Shown here: in pieces, positions 50,518 to 60,000 of the stretch
How the letters are laid out: every line of letters starts with the position of its first letter
How positions within the stretch are numbered: the stretch's first letter is position 1
Source of the DNA: VRUE01 sp963697695
Lineage (GTDB): Bacteria > Actinomycetota > Thermoleophilia > Solirubrobacterales > 70-9
Assembly: GCA_963697695.1 (NCBI GenBank)
Contig: OY969094.1
Location: forward strand, 2,294,001 to 2,358,000
Length of the DNA: 64,000 nucleotides
Direction of reading: 5' to 3'
Notes under the pieces: model-generated
What the model was told of the DNA's origin: nothing
What the model saw: the letters and a program-made list of their open reading frames with translations, nothing else
The model's database searches: none
Position numbers and translations under genes: made by a program

Positions 50518-50519
50518 AC

Positions 50520-51665
50520 GTGACTATTCTCGACTGGGGCATCGTCGCCTTCACGCTGGCACTCGCTCTCTGGGGGTATCGGCAGGGCCTGATCGTCGGT
50601 ACTTTGACGCTCCTCGGCTTTGCCACCGGTGCCTTTGCCGGCAGCCGGCTCGGCCCGCTGGTGTTGAACCAGGGCTCACAGTCGCCCTACGCGCCTCTCT
50701 GCGCCGCGCTGGGTGCCCTGCTGGTTGGGGCTCTGGTTGCGGTGACGTTGGAGAGCTTTGCGCTGGGCTTGCGCGAGCGCATGGTCCGAGGCAGGGGATT
50801 GCATCTCGCCGACGGGGCAGGGGGAGCGGCGCTGATCGCCTCGGTGGCCCTGGGCATCGTCTGGGTCTTCGGCGCCGTCGCGCTGCACGCCCCCGGAACC
50901 GACCAGCTGCGCGCCGACGTTCAGCGCTCGGTGATCCTGCGCAGCCTCAACGACGTTCTGCCGCCGTCCGGACCGCTGCTCAACGCGCTCGACCGGGTCG
51001 ATCCGGCGCCCTCGATCCTCGGGCCGGCAACGCCGGTGGCTCCGCCCGATCCCGCTGTCGCCGCCGATCCAGACGTGGTCCAGGCCGGCCGTTCGGCGGT
51101 CAGGGTTCTCGGAACCAGCTGTGGCCTGGGGGTCGAGGGCTCCGGTTGGGTCGCCGCCCCCGGTCTGATCGTCACCAACGCCCACGTCATCGCCGGCGAG
51201 GAGGACACCACGGTCACCACCCAGGATGGCGCCTCGTTGGAGGCGACCCCCGTCTACTACGACCCGGAAAACGACCTCGCCCTGCTTCGCGTCGGGACCG
51301 TGCTCCCGGCTCTGCAGATCGCGCCCGAGCCGAAGCGGGGCACGGCAGGCGCGGTGCTCGGCTATCCGGAAAACGGCCCCTACACGGCCTCACCCGCCCG
51401 TCTCGGCGAAACGCAGGAGACGATCAGCGAGGACGCCTACGGCCGCGGGCCGGTGCGGCGCCCGATCGCTTCGCTGCGTGGCGTCGTCCGCAGCGGCAAC
51501 TCCGGCGGTCCGCTCGTCGACGCGGACGGTCGCGTCCTCGGCACCGTCTTTGCGGCGACGACGTCGGGTGCCCCGGGCGGGTTCGCCGTCCCCAACGACG
51601 TGGTGCAGAGCGCCCTGCGCAAGGAGCCGAACACCGCCGTCGACACCGGCGCCTGTACCGGCTGA
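50520..51665 (+). CDS. marP: MarP-type membrane serine protease
   Basis: 381 residues: four membrane helices of a CvpA-like domain (about 4-125) and a trypsin-like outer domain (about 185-375). The catalytic triad is H222 (VTNAHVIAG), D252 (NDLALLRVG) and S328 (GNSGGPLVD); two cysteines are placed for the MarP disulfide (about C200 and near the C-terminus). MarP in mycobacteria protects against acid and cleaves the peptidoglycan hydrolase RipA. GTG 50520 lies two bases from the penicillin-binding protein start, so the two wall genes share one control region. Confidence 0.88.
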   Translation: MTILDWGIVAFTLALALWGYRQGLIVGTLTLLGFATGAFAGSRLGPLVLNQGSQSPYAPLCAALGALLVGALVAVTLESFALGLRERMVRGRGLHLADGAGGAALIASVALGIVWVFGAVALHAPGTDQLRADVQRSVILRSLNDVLPPSGPLLNALDRVDPAPSILGPATPVAPPDPAVAADPDVVQAGRSAVRVLGTSCGLGVEGSGWVAAPGLIVTNAHVIAGEEDTTVTTQDGASLEATPVYYDPENDLALLRVGTVLPALQIAPEPKRGTAGAVLGYPENGPYTASPARLGETQETISEDAYGRGPVRRPIASLRGVVRSGNSGGPLVDADGRVLGTVFAATTSGAPGGFAVPNDVVQSALRKEPNTAVDTGACTG

Positions 51666-51701
51666 CGGAGTCCGGCGGGCCGGGATTTCGCGGGGCCACT
51701 A

Positions 51702-51716
51702 CTTACGTTCAGTAAG
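51702..51716. promoter_or_regulatory. Probable HxlR autoregulatory operator
   Basis: CTTAC-N5-GTAAG is a perfect inverted repeat whose right half overlaps the TAAGCT -10 box (51713-51718) of the HxlR-type gene. A bound dimer would block the promoter. Confidence 0.55.
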
Positions 51717-51728
51717 CTCTGGAATGCA

Positions 51729-52073
51729 GTGGAGGTAGCGTCGTCGAGCCAAGAACAGGCGGCCCCGGGCGTTTGCCCGCACTTCCACGCGGCGATTGAG
51801 CTGATCGGCAAGCGCTGGACCGGGGCCATCGTCTCCGCCCTCACCGAGGGCCCGTTGCGCTTCGGAGAGCTGGCGAGAGCGGTCCCCGGGCTGTCGGACC
51901 GGTTGCTCTCTCAGCGCCTTCGCGAGCTCGAGGAAGAGGGCGTGGTCAAGCGCGAGGTCGAGGCCGGCTCACCGGTCCGGGTCTCCTACTCCCTGACCGA
52001 GAAGGGTGTTGAGCTGCGCCCGGCGATCCAAGAGCTGAAGCTCTGGGCAAAACGCTGGCAACGCGCCGCCTGA
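51729..52073 (+). CDS. HxlR-family winged helix-turn-helix regulator
   Basis: A 114-residue transcription factor: CPHFHAAIELIGKRWTGAIVSALTEGPLRFGELARAVPGLSDRLLSQRLRELEEEGVVKREV is the HxlR/DUF24 domain. A cysteine at about residue 16 (PGVCPHF) is at the redox-sensing position used by YodB/HypR-type members. The GTG start follows TAAGCT by 10 bases, and the inverted repeat over that box suggests it represses itself. Targets are unknown. Confidence 0.88.
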   Translation: MEVASSSQEQAAPGVCPHFHAAIELIGKRWTGAIVSALTEGPLRFGELARAVPGLSDRLLSQRLRELEEEGVVKREVEAGSPVRVSYSLTEKGVELRPAIQELKLWAKRWQRAA

Positions 52074-52100
52074 CGCCGCCCTCGGGGCTAGCCTGGCCCC

Positions 52101-53381
52101 GTGGAACTGCCTGGGCCGTTTCCGGTCGGCCGCTACGCGAGAGCCCTCCGCGACGAGCTGCGCAAGCGGGCGCGGGTGCAGCTGATCGGCGAGGTCACGG
52201 GTCTGCGTCAGACGGCGAAGCAGACCTACCTCGAGCTGCGCGACAGCGACGGCGCGGTGCCGGTCACGATCTGGGCCAACGAGCTGGAGAAGCTCGATCT
52301 CGCCGAGGGGGCCCTGCGCGACGGCGCCGAGGTCGTGATCGCCGGCGGGCCCGACTACTTCCCGGGTAGCGCCGCCTCCTCGCCCGGATTCTCTTTCCGG
52401 GCCACGCACCTGCGCCTGGCCGGGGAGGGCGACCTGCTCGCTCGGCTCGCCGCGCTGCGCAAACAGCTGCGGGCGGAGGGCCTGTTCGAGCTGCAGAAAC
52501 AGCTCGCGCGGCCGCTGCTGCCGAAGATGATCGGCGTCGTCACCGCCGAGACCGGCGCTGCCCGTCGCGACCTGCTCGCCGGGCTCGAGCGGCGCCGCTG
52601 GGGAGGCACGGTCGTCTGGGCCTTCGCTCCTGTCCAGGACCGTCATGCGGCGCCGGCGATCGGGGCGGCGATCCAGGGCCTGGCGGCGCAGCCGCAGGTC
52701 GAGACGATCGTCGTCGCCCGCGGCGGCGGCAGCCTCGCCGACCTCTGGGCCTTCTGCGACGAGACCCTCTGTCGCACGGTGGCGATGCTGCGGGTGCCGG
52801 TGATCAGCGCCGTCGGTCACGAGCGCGACTCGACCCTGATCGACGACGTCGCTGCCATCGCCTGCTCGACCCCGACCCACGCCGCAGAGGCGGCCGTTCC
52901 GCTCGATTGCGCCGCGGCCCGCCAGGGGCTCGGCCGCAGCGCTGCCTCGCTGCAACGGGCGGCTGGGGGTGCGGTGCGCGCGCGAACCCCTCACCTGGTC
53001 GCACTGGCCCGCGGCCCCGGCAGGGCGTTGCGGCGAGAGCGGCTCGCGCTCAACCAGAAGACCCGCGAGATCCGTGCCGCGTCCGAACGCGGCGTGGCGG
53101 AGCGGCTCGGCTTCCAGCGCCGCCTCGTGACAGTCGTCCTCGAGCGAGCGCGTCGCCGCGCTGCCGGGCCGGAGGCGGAGCGGCGCCGCGAGGCACTGCA
53201 CCGCGCTGCCGTCGCTCTGCGCGCCCACGAGCCCGAGCGGACGCTCGAGCGCGGCTACGCGCTGGTCGAGGCAAGCGACGGCGAGCCGGTGACCAGCGCC
53301 GCCGACGCTCGCGCCGCAGAGCGCGTCAGACTGCGCTTCGCCGACGGCAGCGTCGGCGCCGAGATCGAGGAGCGGAACTGA
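52101..53381 (+). CDS. xseA: Exodeoxyribonuclease VII large subunit
   Basis: A 426-residue nuclease subunit: N-terminal OB-fold (VQLIGEVTGLRQTAKQTYLELRDSDGAVPVTIW) and catalytic core with GVVTAETGAARRDLL, ETIVVARGGGSLADLWAFCDE and VISAVGHERDSTLIDDVAAIACSTPTHAAE, followed by a long arginine-rich coiled coil (about 300-390). The GTG start follows TAGCCT (52089-52094) by 6 bases. Its stop overlaps the xseB start (CTGA). Confidence 0.93.
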   Translation: MELPGPFPVGRYARALRDELRKRARVQLIGEVTGLRQTAKQTYLELRDSDGAVPVTIWANELEKLDLAEGALRDGAEVVIAGGPDYFPGSAASSPGFSFRATHLRLAGEGDLLARLAALRKQLRAEGLFELQKQLARPLLPKMIGVVTAETGAARRDLLAGLERRRWGGTVVWAFAPVQDRHAAPAIGAAIQGLAAQPQVETIVVARGGGSLADLWAFCDETLCRTVAMLRVPVISAVGHERDSTLIDDVAAIACSTPTHAAEAAVPLDCAAARQGLGRSAASLQRAAGGAVRARTPHLVALARGPGRALRRERLALNQKTREIRAASERGVAERLGFQRRLVTVVLERARRRAAGPEAERRREALHRAAVALRAHEPERTLERGYALVEASDGEPVTSAADARAAERVRLRFADGSVGAEIEERN

Positions 53382-53608
53382 CAGAGCAGCCCGACAGCTA
53401 CGAGGCCGCGGTGGAGCGGCTGGAGCAGATCATCGACCGGCTCGACTCGGGACAGGCCGGGCTGCGCGAGACGCTCGAGCTCTGCAAAGAGGGCCGCGAT
53501 CTGGTCACCTACTGCGCCGCCGAGCTCGACGCCGTCGGCGAGGGTCTGAAGGAGCTGAGGCTCGACGAGCTCGCTGCCCGGCTGGAGCAGCCGTCCCACT
53601 CCGAGTAG
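53378..53608 (+). CDS. xseB: Exodeoxyribonuclease VII small subunit
   Basis: A 76-residue subunit with the core motif SYEAAVERLEQIIDRLDSGQAGLRETLELCKEG. There is no ATG, GTG or TTG upstream of this core. The best start is CTG at 53378, which overlaps the xseA stop as CTGA. Starting at the next GTG (53411) would remove the conserved SYEAA segment. Translational coupling explains how a weak start could be used. Confidence 0.88.
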   Translation: MTEQPDSYEAAVERLEQIIDRLDSGQAGLRETLELCKEGRDLVTYCAAELDAVGEGLKELRLDELAARLEQPSHSE

Positions 53609-53612
53609 AAGG

Positions 53613-53663
53613 GACGTGCCACCTTTTATGTGCCCATATGGGTGCTTAAGAGAGGGCACGTCC
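53613..53663. repeat. 51-bp dispersed palindromic repeat, copy B
   Basis: The same element as 1144-1194. GGACGTGCC at 53612-53620 pairs with GGCACGTCC at 53655-53663, and the centre is the perfect palindrome CCCATATGGG. The copy starts 4 bases after the xseB stop. It supplies the last five codons and the TAA stop of the convergent helicase-nuclease gene (stop 53646-53648). Confidence 0.8.
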
Positions 53664-56600
53664 GGGTGCGCGGATCGCCTCGATGGCTGCTTCGAGCCGG
53701 CGACGTCCGGCGGCGATCGCTGCGGGGTCTAGGGATCGCAGCACCGGCTGCTCGGGCTGCTCGAGGAAGACGTAGGCAACCTCGACTCGCTCGGCGCCGA
53801 GGGCCTCGGCGACCGCGAGCGCGTAGAGATCGCGCTGGGTGGCGTAGCGCTCGGCGTGCTCGGCGGGGGTCGAGTCGCCGAGGCGATCGGTCTTGTAGTC
53901 GACGACTAGCGGCGGCTTGCCGTCGGCCTCGACCAGGAGATCGATCGAGCCGCGCAGGACGGTGCCGCGGAGCTGGAGCAGCAGCGGCACCTCAGCCCGG
54001 GTCCGTCGTGCTGTTGCGATGCGCTCGGCGAAGAGCTGTGAGGCGGTCCAGGTCCGAAAGGGCGTCAGCAGGCCATCGATCGCCGCATCGGTGGCGAGAC
54101 CCGCGTCTTCGCCCAGGCGCCGTGTCAGCTCCCCGGATGGTTCCTGCCAATCGTTGGCCTGACTCCATTCGAGCATCGCGTGGACCGCGATGCCGCGTGC
54201 GATCGCAGTCTCGCGATCGGCTTCGTCCGGTGCTCCGCTGGGATCGCCGATCTCGCGGTCGCCGCCGCGCTCTGTCGGTCCTTCTTCTCTCAACTTGGCT
54301 TGTTCTCTCAGCTTGGCCTGCGCCGAGATCGCCGTGTAGGAGAGGGGCGTGTTCGGCACCGGCGGCGGCGTTTGCGGGAGCAAGGGCGCCGGGCCCTCGC
54401 CGGCGGCCTGGGCGACCTCGGCCTCGGGCCTGGTCGCGGTCAGCTCGGCTGCCCGCTCCGGAGAGGCGAGGCTGATGTGCACGGTGAGCTGGGAGGGAGG
54501 AAAGCTCTCGGTCAGCCCCGGTCGGGGCTGGGGGGCCGGGATCGCGATCTCCGAGTCCTCCTCCCGGTCGATCTCGAAGGCGGCGGCGATCCGCTCGGCA
54601 ACGGGCATCCCGGTGGTGGGGGTAGGCGGTTTGGGCTGGATCACGCCGCTGAGGATCAATCGCTCGCGGGCTCGCGTCGCGGCGACGTGGAAGAGGCGCA
54701 GCTCCTCCTCGGCGTCGCGCTCGCGGCCCTCATCGCAGAGCGCGCGGTAGTCGTAGAGGTTGATCGACGGGGCACCGAGGCGGCGCAGCTGCATACCCAC
54801 CCGCGGCGACTCGTGCTCGTGGCCGAGCGCCAGCGGCGGTGTGCGGGCTGCCGCCAGCAGGCCGCGGGAGAGCCCCGGGATGGCGACCACGTCGAACTCG
54901 AGGCCCTTGGCGCTGTGCACGGTCATGATCCGCACCCCGTCGTGACCCTCGACCGCGGTGGCCGCTTGCGGATCGGCATCGGCGCCGGCTCGCGCAGCAA
55001 GGAAATCGAGCAGGCCGCGCAGGTCCCGGCCCTCGGCGGACTCGTACTCGGCCGCCATCCGCATCAGCTTGCGCACGTTGGCAAAGCGGGCCTCGCCCGA
55101 GCGGCGCATCAGGATCGCCAGGTCGTAGCCCGTCTCCGTGACGGCGGCGTCGATCAGTCCTGGTAGGGGGAGGAGGGGGGCGCGGCGACGCAGCTCCCCG
55201 ATCGCCTCGGCGAAGCGGCGCAGTAGATCCAGCTCGGAGGCGGGGATCGACTCCAGGAGGCCGGGCTCGGCCAGCTCCTCCTCGCCCAGCTCGCCGGCCA
55301 TCTCGATCGCCGGCCAGAGGTGGCGGCCCTGCCCCGTGGCGGCGCGCAGTAGCCAGAGCGTGTCCGGGGTGACGCCGCAGGCCGGCGAGGCGAGGCTGCC
55401 GAGCAGCGCCTGGTCGTCAAGGGGGTTGGCGATCGTCGCCAGCAGCGCGCAGACGTCCGCCACCTGCTGTTGGGACCAGTAGCCGCGCCCGCCGACGACG
55501 TAGGGGCGCAGACCCGCTCGCTCCAGCGAGTCCTCGTGGGCATCGAGATGGGTGAAAGCACGCAGCAGGACCACCATCGCGCCGCGCTCGACGCCGGCGT
55601 CGGCCAGCTCGCGCAGGCGCGCGGCCAGACCGCGAGCCTCGGCCAGGATGTTGGCCGGCGTGCGGGCGTCGGTCGCCGGTTGCAGGTCGATGCCCTCGCC
55701 ATCCCAGCCGTCGCGGCCGGTCAGCAGGAGCTCGACCGCCGAACCGCCGCCGGGGGGCCCCGCCTCGGCCGGCACCCTGCCGACCCGCAGCGGCTGGTAG
55801 CTCTCGCCGAGCAGGCGCTCTCCGATCGCATTGACCGCGCCGATCGCCTCGGGCCGCGAGCGGAAGTTGCCGCTCAGCGCCAGCACCTCGCCGTCGGCCG
55901 CGTCCCCGATCCGCTGCCGCTGTTCGCGGAAGACGTCGAGGTCGGCGTGGCGGAACCCGTAGATCGACTGCAGCTCGTCGCCGACCACCATCAGCCGGGC
56001 CTGCGGGCCGCGCAGCGCCTCGATCAGCCGCAGCTGCAGCCGGTTCGTGTCCTGGAACTCGTCGACCAGCAGGTGGGAGAAGCGGTTGCGGTAGCTGACG
56101 CCGATCTCGGTGCGCTCCAGCAGCCGCGCCGCGAGCAGTTGCAGATCCTCGAAGTCGAGTCCCGCTCGCCGCTCCTTCGCCGCCGCGAAGCGGGCCGAGA
56201 ACAGGTCCAGAAGTGCCGCCAGGTTGCGGTAGGCCTCGCCACCCTCGCCCGCCTCCGCCGCGCGGCTGAGCAGGGCGTCGATCGCCTCGCGGTAGGGAGC
56301 GAGGGGCTTGGCCTTGCTTTCCGTTCGCAAGGAGACGATCGCGTCGAGGTCGGAGGCGTTCTCGTCGAGCGTGTCGAGCGCCTCCAGCCCCCGTTCGACC
56401 TCCTCGCGGCTGCCGCTGGTCGGCTTCAGCTCCTCGAGGGTCGCCGCGGCGACCTCGGCGGCGCGGCGCAGCGCCCCGCTGACGTCCGGCTCGGGCTGGG
56501 GCGGCAGCTGCGGCTCGGTCTGGCCGCGGCTGCGCAGCTCGGCGTGGACGCCGGCGACCATCGCCCGCAGGCCCGGGATGTCGAAACTGGCGACCAGCTC

Positions 56601-57059
56601 CTCGCGGCCGGGGTCGCCGCCGGCGAGGAAGTCCTCCAGGGCGCGGTCGAAGGCCTCGCCCGCCGCGCGCTCGGTCTCGGTTGCGTCGAGCACGCGGAAG
56701 CGCGGGTCGATTCCGGCGGCGACCGGATGGCCGACGAGCAGCCGGTTGCAGAAGCCGTGGATCGTCGTCACCCAGGCACCGCCGAGACCTGGCAGCAGCT
56801 CCCGGGCACGCTCGGAGCCGGCGGCGGCGCGCTCTTCGATCGCCCTCCGGATTCGCTCGCGCAGCTCGGCCGCAGCCTTCTCGGTGAAGGTGAAGGCGAG
56901 CACGCTGTCGGGGGAGACGCCCTTTTCGCAGACCAGCCGGCAGTAGCGATCGACCATCACCCCGGTCTTGCCGGTTCCCGCTCCCGCTTCGACGAGGACC
57001 GAGCGGGCATCGGCGGCGATCGCCGCCGCCTGCTCCGGGGTCGAGGTGCGTGCGCTCAC
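53646..57059 (-). CDS. UvrD-like helicase/nuclease, AddA- or AdnB-type subunit
   Basis: A 1137-residue superfamily 1 helicase with a C-terminal RecB-type nuclease. Seen: Walker A GAGTGKT (26-32), AFTFTEKAAAELRERI, TTIHGFCNRLL, HLLVDEFQDTNRLQL, GDELQSIYGFRHA, IMTVHSAKGLEFDVV and HVAATRARERLIL. The nuclease motif is IDLLVEADGKPPLVVDYKTDRLG with QRDLY downstream. It would process broken DNA ends for recombination together with the upstream gene, whose stop it overlaps (GTGA). The frame extends to 57110, but the start at GTG 57059 is favoured by this coupling. Its 3' end lies in repeat copy B. Confidence 0.88.
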   Translation of the reverse strand: MSARTSTPEQAAAIAADARSVLVEAGAGTGKTGVMVDRYCRLVCEKGVSPDSVLAFTFTEKAAAELRERIRRAIEERAAAGSERARELLPGLGGAWVTTIHGFCNRLLVGHPVAAGIDPRFRVLDATETERAAGEAFDRALEDFLAGGDPGREELVASFDIPGLRAMVAGVHAELRSRGQTEPQLPPQPEPDVSGALRRAAEVAAATLEELKPTSGSREEVERGLEALDTLDENASDLDAIVSLRTESKAKPLAPYREAIDALLSRAAEAGEGGEAYRNLAALLDLFSARFAAAKERRAGLDFEDLQLLAARLLERTEIGVSYRNRFSHLLVDEFQDTNRLQLRLIEALRGPQARLMVVGDELQSIYGFRHADLDVFREQRQRIGDAADGEVLALSGNFRSRPEAIGAVNAIGERLLGESYQPLRVGRVPAEAGPPGGGSAVELLLTGRDGWDGEGIDLQPATDARTPANILAEARGLAARLRELADAGVERGAMVVLLRAFTHLDAHEDSLERAGLRPYVVGGRGYWSQQQVADVCALLATIANPLDDQALLGSLASPACGVTPDTLWLLRAATGQGRHLWPAIEMAGELGEEELAEPGLLESIPASELDLLRRFAEAIGELRRRAPLLPLPGLIDAAVTETGYDLAILMRRSGEARFANVRKLMRMAAEYESAEGRDLRGLLDFLAARAGADADPQAATAVEGHDGVRIMTVHSAKGLEFDVVAIPGLSRGLLAAARTPPLALGHEHESPRVGMQLRRLGAPSINLYDYRALCDEGRERDAEEELRLFHVAATRARERLILSGVIQPKPPTPTTGMPVAERIAAAFEIDREEDSEIAIPAPQPRPGLTESFPPSQLTVHISLASPERAAELTATRPEAEVAQAAGEGPAPLLPQTPPPVPNTPLSYTAISAQAKLREQAKLREEGPTERGGDREIGDPSGAPDEADRETAIARGIAVHAMLEWSQANDWQEPSGELTRRLGEDAGLATDAAIDGLLTPFRTWTASQLFAERIATARRTRAEVPLLLQLRGTVLRGSIDLLVEADGKPPLVVDYKTDRLGDSTPAEHAERYATQRDLYALAVAEALGAERVEVAYVFLEQPEQPVLRSLDPAAIAAGRRRLEAAIEAIRAPGRALS

Positions 57060-60000
57060 CGCTCGTCCTCTTCCTCGATCGGCTCGACCGGAGCCCGGTC
57101 GCGACGGCATATCGGCGCCAAATCGCAGAACTGGGGACAGACCCCGTGGTTGCGCAGTCCCGGCCGGGGGCCCGGGTCACGACGGATGTCCCCTGCCCGC
57201 ATGCGGCGCACTATCCCGCCGGCTCGATCGCGCGCCTCGCTGAGGATCTCCTCGAAGCCCTCGCGATCGACCATGTCGGTGCGGGAGAGGTTGTGGGAGG
57301 CGAGGGCCGCGGCGGCCTCGTCGAGGGCGACCCCGCGCGGGCGGCGCAGCGAGGAGGCGCGCATCGGGTGGTAGACCCCGCCGACCGTGGGCGCGTCCCA
57401 GAGCTCGGCGACGGCGATCAGGTAGAGCTGCAGCTGCAGCTTCGCTTCCTCCTCCAGCTTGGCCCGGGCGGTGACCGAGCCGGCGAGCTTGTAGTCGATC
57501 ACCAGGGCACGCCCGTCCGCGTCGCGGTCGACCCGGTCGATTGCGCCGTGCAGCGCCCAGCCGTCGATTTCCAGCACCGGCCGTTCGGCGACGTCGGCCT
57601 CGCCGAACCCGGCCTCCAGCAGCCAGGGACGGAAGCGGTCTTCGCGTTCGGCCTCCTCGGCCAGGAAGCGGGCCAGCAGTCCCTCGACCCGGCGCAGGAT
57701 CGCTCGCTCGGCGGGATGCTCGCCGAGGCCGCGCTCGCCGGCGATCTCGCTGACCAGCTCGCGGCCGCGGCTGGTCCAGGCCGTCAGCGAGCCGGGCCGG
57801 GGGAGAGGGTCTCCACCCGGCGCCTCGCGGTAGAGCCGCTCGAGCGCGGCGTGCATGATTCCGCCTTGGACGAGCGGATCCGGGGCGGGATCTAGTCGCT
57901 CGGGACGCAGCTCGTGGTTGACGAACCAGCGGTAGGAGCAGACGTCGAACCCCTCCAGGGTCGTGCCGCCGTAGGCGCCCACCGACGCCAGCCGCTCCAG
58001 CACGACCGGGTTGGTGAGTGGGCCCGGAGCCCTCGTCGCCAGCTCCGTCTCGGCGGCGCCGGCGAGCCGGCTTTCGATTCGGGTCGAGCTCTCACCCTGA
58101 ACCCCCGCCTCCGACAGCAGAACGTTGACGTTCACCCCCTGCCCACGGGCAGCTACCGAGCGAGCCAGCTCGCGCTCCGACGGAGCCTCGGAGAGCCGGT
58201 GCACGACCTGCGCCAGCTCGCGGCCGCGGGTCAGGTCCTCGCCGGATTGCAGCTCGAGCAGCCGTTCGACCTCGTCGACGAAGGGGGAGCGCGCCTCGGC
58301 GGCGCCGTTCTCGTCGCTGTCCCGGTAGGAGAGGAAGAGACGGCGTTTGGGCAGTGCCAGCGACGCGTGGAAGAGATAGCGCTCCTCGGCCTCGTTGTCG
58401 CGACGCGGCGGCAGGCCGAGCTCGCCTCGCTGCGATTCGGAGAGAAAAGGGTCGGCGCGGCCTTCGCGGCGGGGGAACTCGCCGTCCTGCAGGGAGGCGA
58501 CGAAGACATGGTCGAAGCGCGCGGCACGCATGCGGCCGGGGTCGCCGATCCGCACCCGCCCCGTTGCCGGCCCGGTCCAGGCGCGCACGGTGATCTCCGC
58601 CAGCGAGCGGCCGAGCACGCGGAGCTCGGGTGCCAGACCCTCCAGCGCAGCGCGCTCTCCGAGCGCGTTGGCGATTGCGCCGGCGGCGCGCGCCTCGAGC
58701 TCGGCACCGACCCCCGTCCCTTGGCCGCCCCTGCTTGCCCGCCGCTGGATTCGCCCCGCCATCTCAGCTGCCACGACTGCAACCGCGGCCGCCATCGCAG
58801 CCGGCTTGCGATCGGCCTGTCGCAGCAGGATGAGGTCGTCGGGAAGGTCGTCGTAGCGGTCCTTCCAGAGCCTCAGTGCGGCATCCGCATCGAGCACGCG
58901 GCGACGCCGTACGGCCCGCTCGAACCAGTCCACCTTGCGGGCGGAGATGCCGGAGGGACCGCGCATGTAGCGCAGCAGGTCGCCCGCCCGGCCGCCGCCC
59001 AGCTCGGCCTCGAGCAGGGCGATCAAGGCGCCGCCGACAGATGTCGTCGCCACACCGACCTCCGCATCGAGCGCCGTGTGCACGCCGTAGGACTCGAGCA
59101 CGGCGGAGAGCAGCGGCCCCCGCCTGCCGGCACCGCGGACGACGATCGCGATCTGCTCGGGATCGGCTCCTGCGACGAGCAGCTTTGCGACCTCGGCGCC
59201 GATCGCCTCCGCCTCGCCGCGCTCGCCGGCGCTGCGCAGCACGGTCAGGGCGCCGTCCGGTCTCAGCCGGCCAGGTTCGGCGGCGCCGAAGGAGCGCTCC
59301 AGATGAAAGAGGAGGGGAGAATCGGTGTTGCCCGGCTGTGGTTCGGTCTCCGTGGTCGAGTCCACCCCGATCTCCCGCAGGCCGCGCAGCAGCTCCCCCC
59401 GGGCCGCCAGGGCGGTGTTCCCCTCCTCATAGGGGAGGGCGACCGTCACCTCGGTGACTTTCGTCAGTGCACCGATCAGGTCGAGCTGGTTGCGCGTCAG
59501 GTCGTCGAGGCCGTAGAGGAAGACCGGACGCTGCCGCCAGCAGCCTCCCTCCTCGCCGAGCAGGACGATCGCCTGGCGGGCTACGCCATGCGCGTCCACC
59601 CTGCCCAGGTCGCCTCTGATCCGGGAGTAAGCGCTGAAGAGGGCCGCAACGTCGCCGAGATAAGCCGAGCCCTCGAGGGTGCCGGCGACCGCTTCGACGT
59701 CGGCCGGCTCCAGGCCGGCTCCCTGCAGCTCGTCGAGCAGGCGCACCAGCGCCTGGGCGAAGCCGGGCCGGAGGGCCGAGTTGCGCAGCGGGCCGAGGCG
59801 GCCCCGCAGCTCCTCGACCGCGGCCGCAACCGCGCCGAGCCGCTGGGCGGGGCTCAGCTCGATTCCCGGCGGTGCGCCGGCAGCCGCGACGGTACGGAAG
59901 AGGCCGTCGAAAGTGGTCACCGTGGCGCCGAGAATCGCCCCTTCCTCGCTCAGCTCCCGCTCGAAGGCATAGACGTCGTCGGCGGTCGGGACGACCAGCA

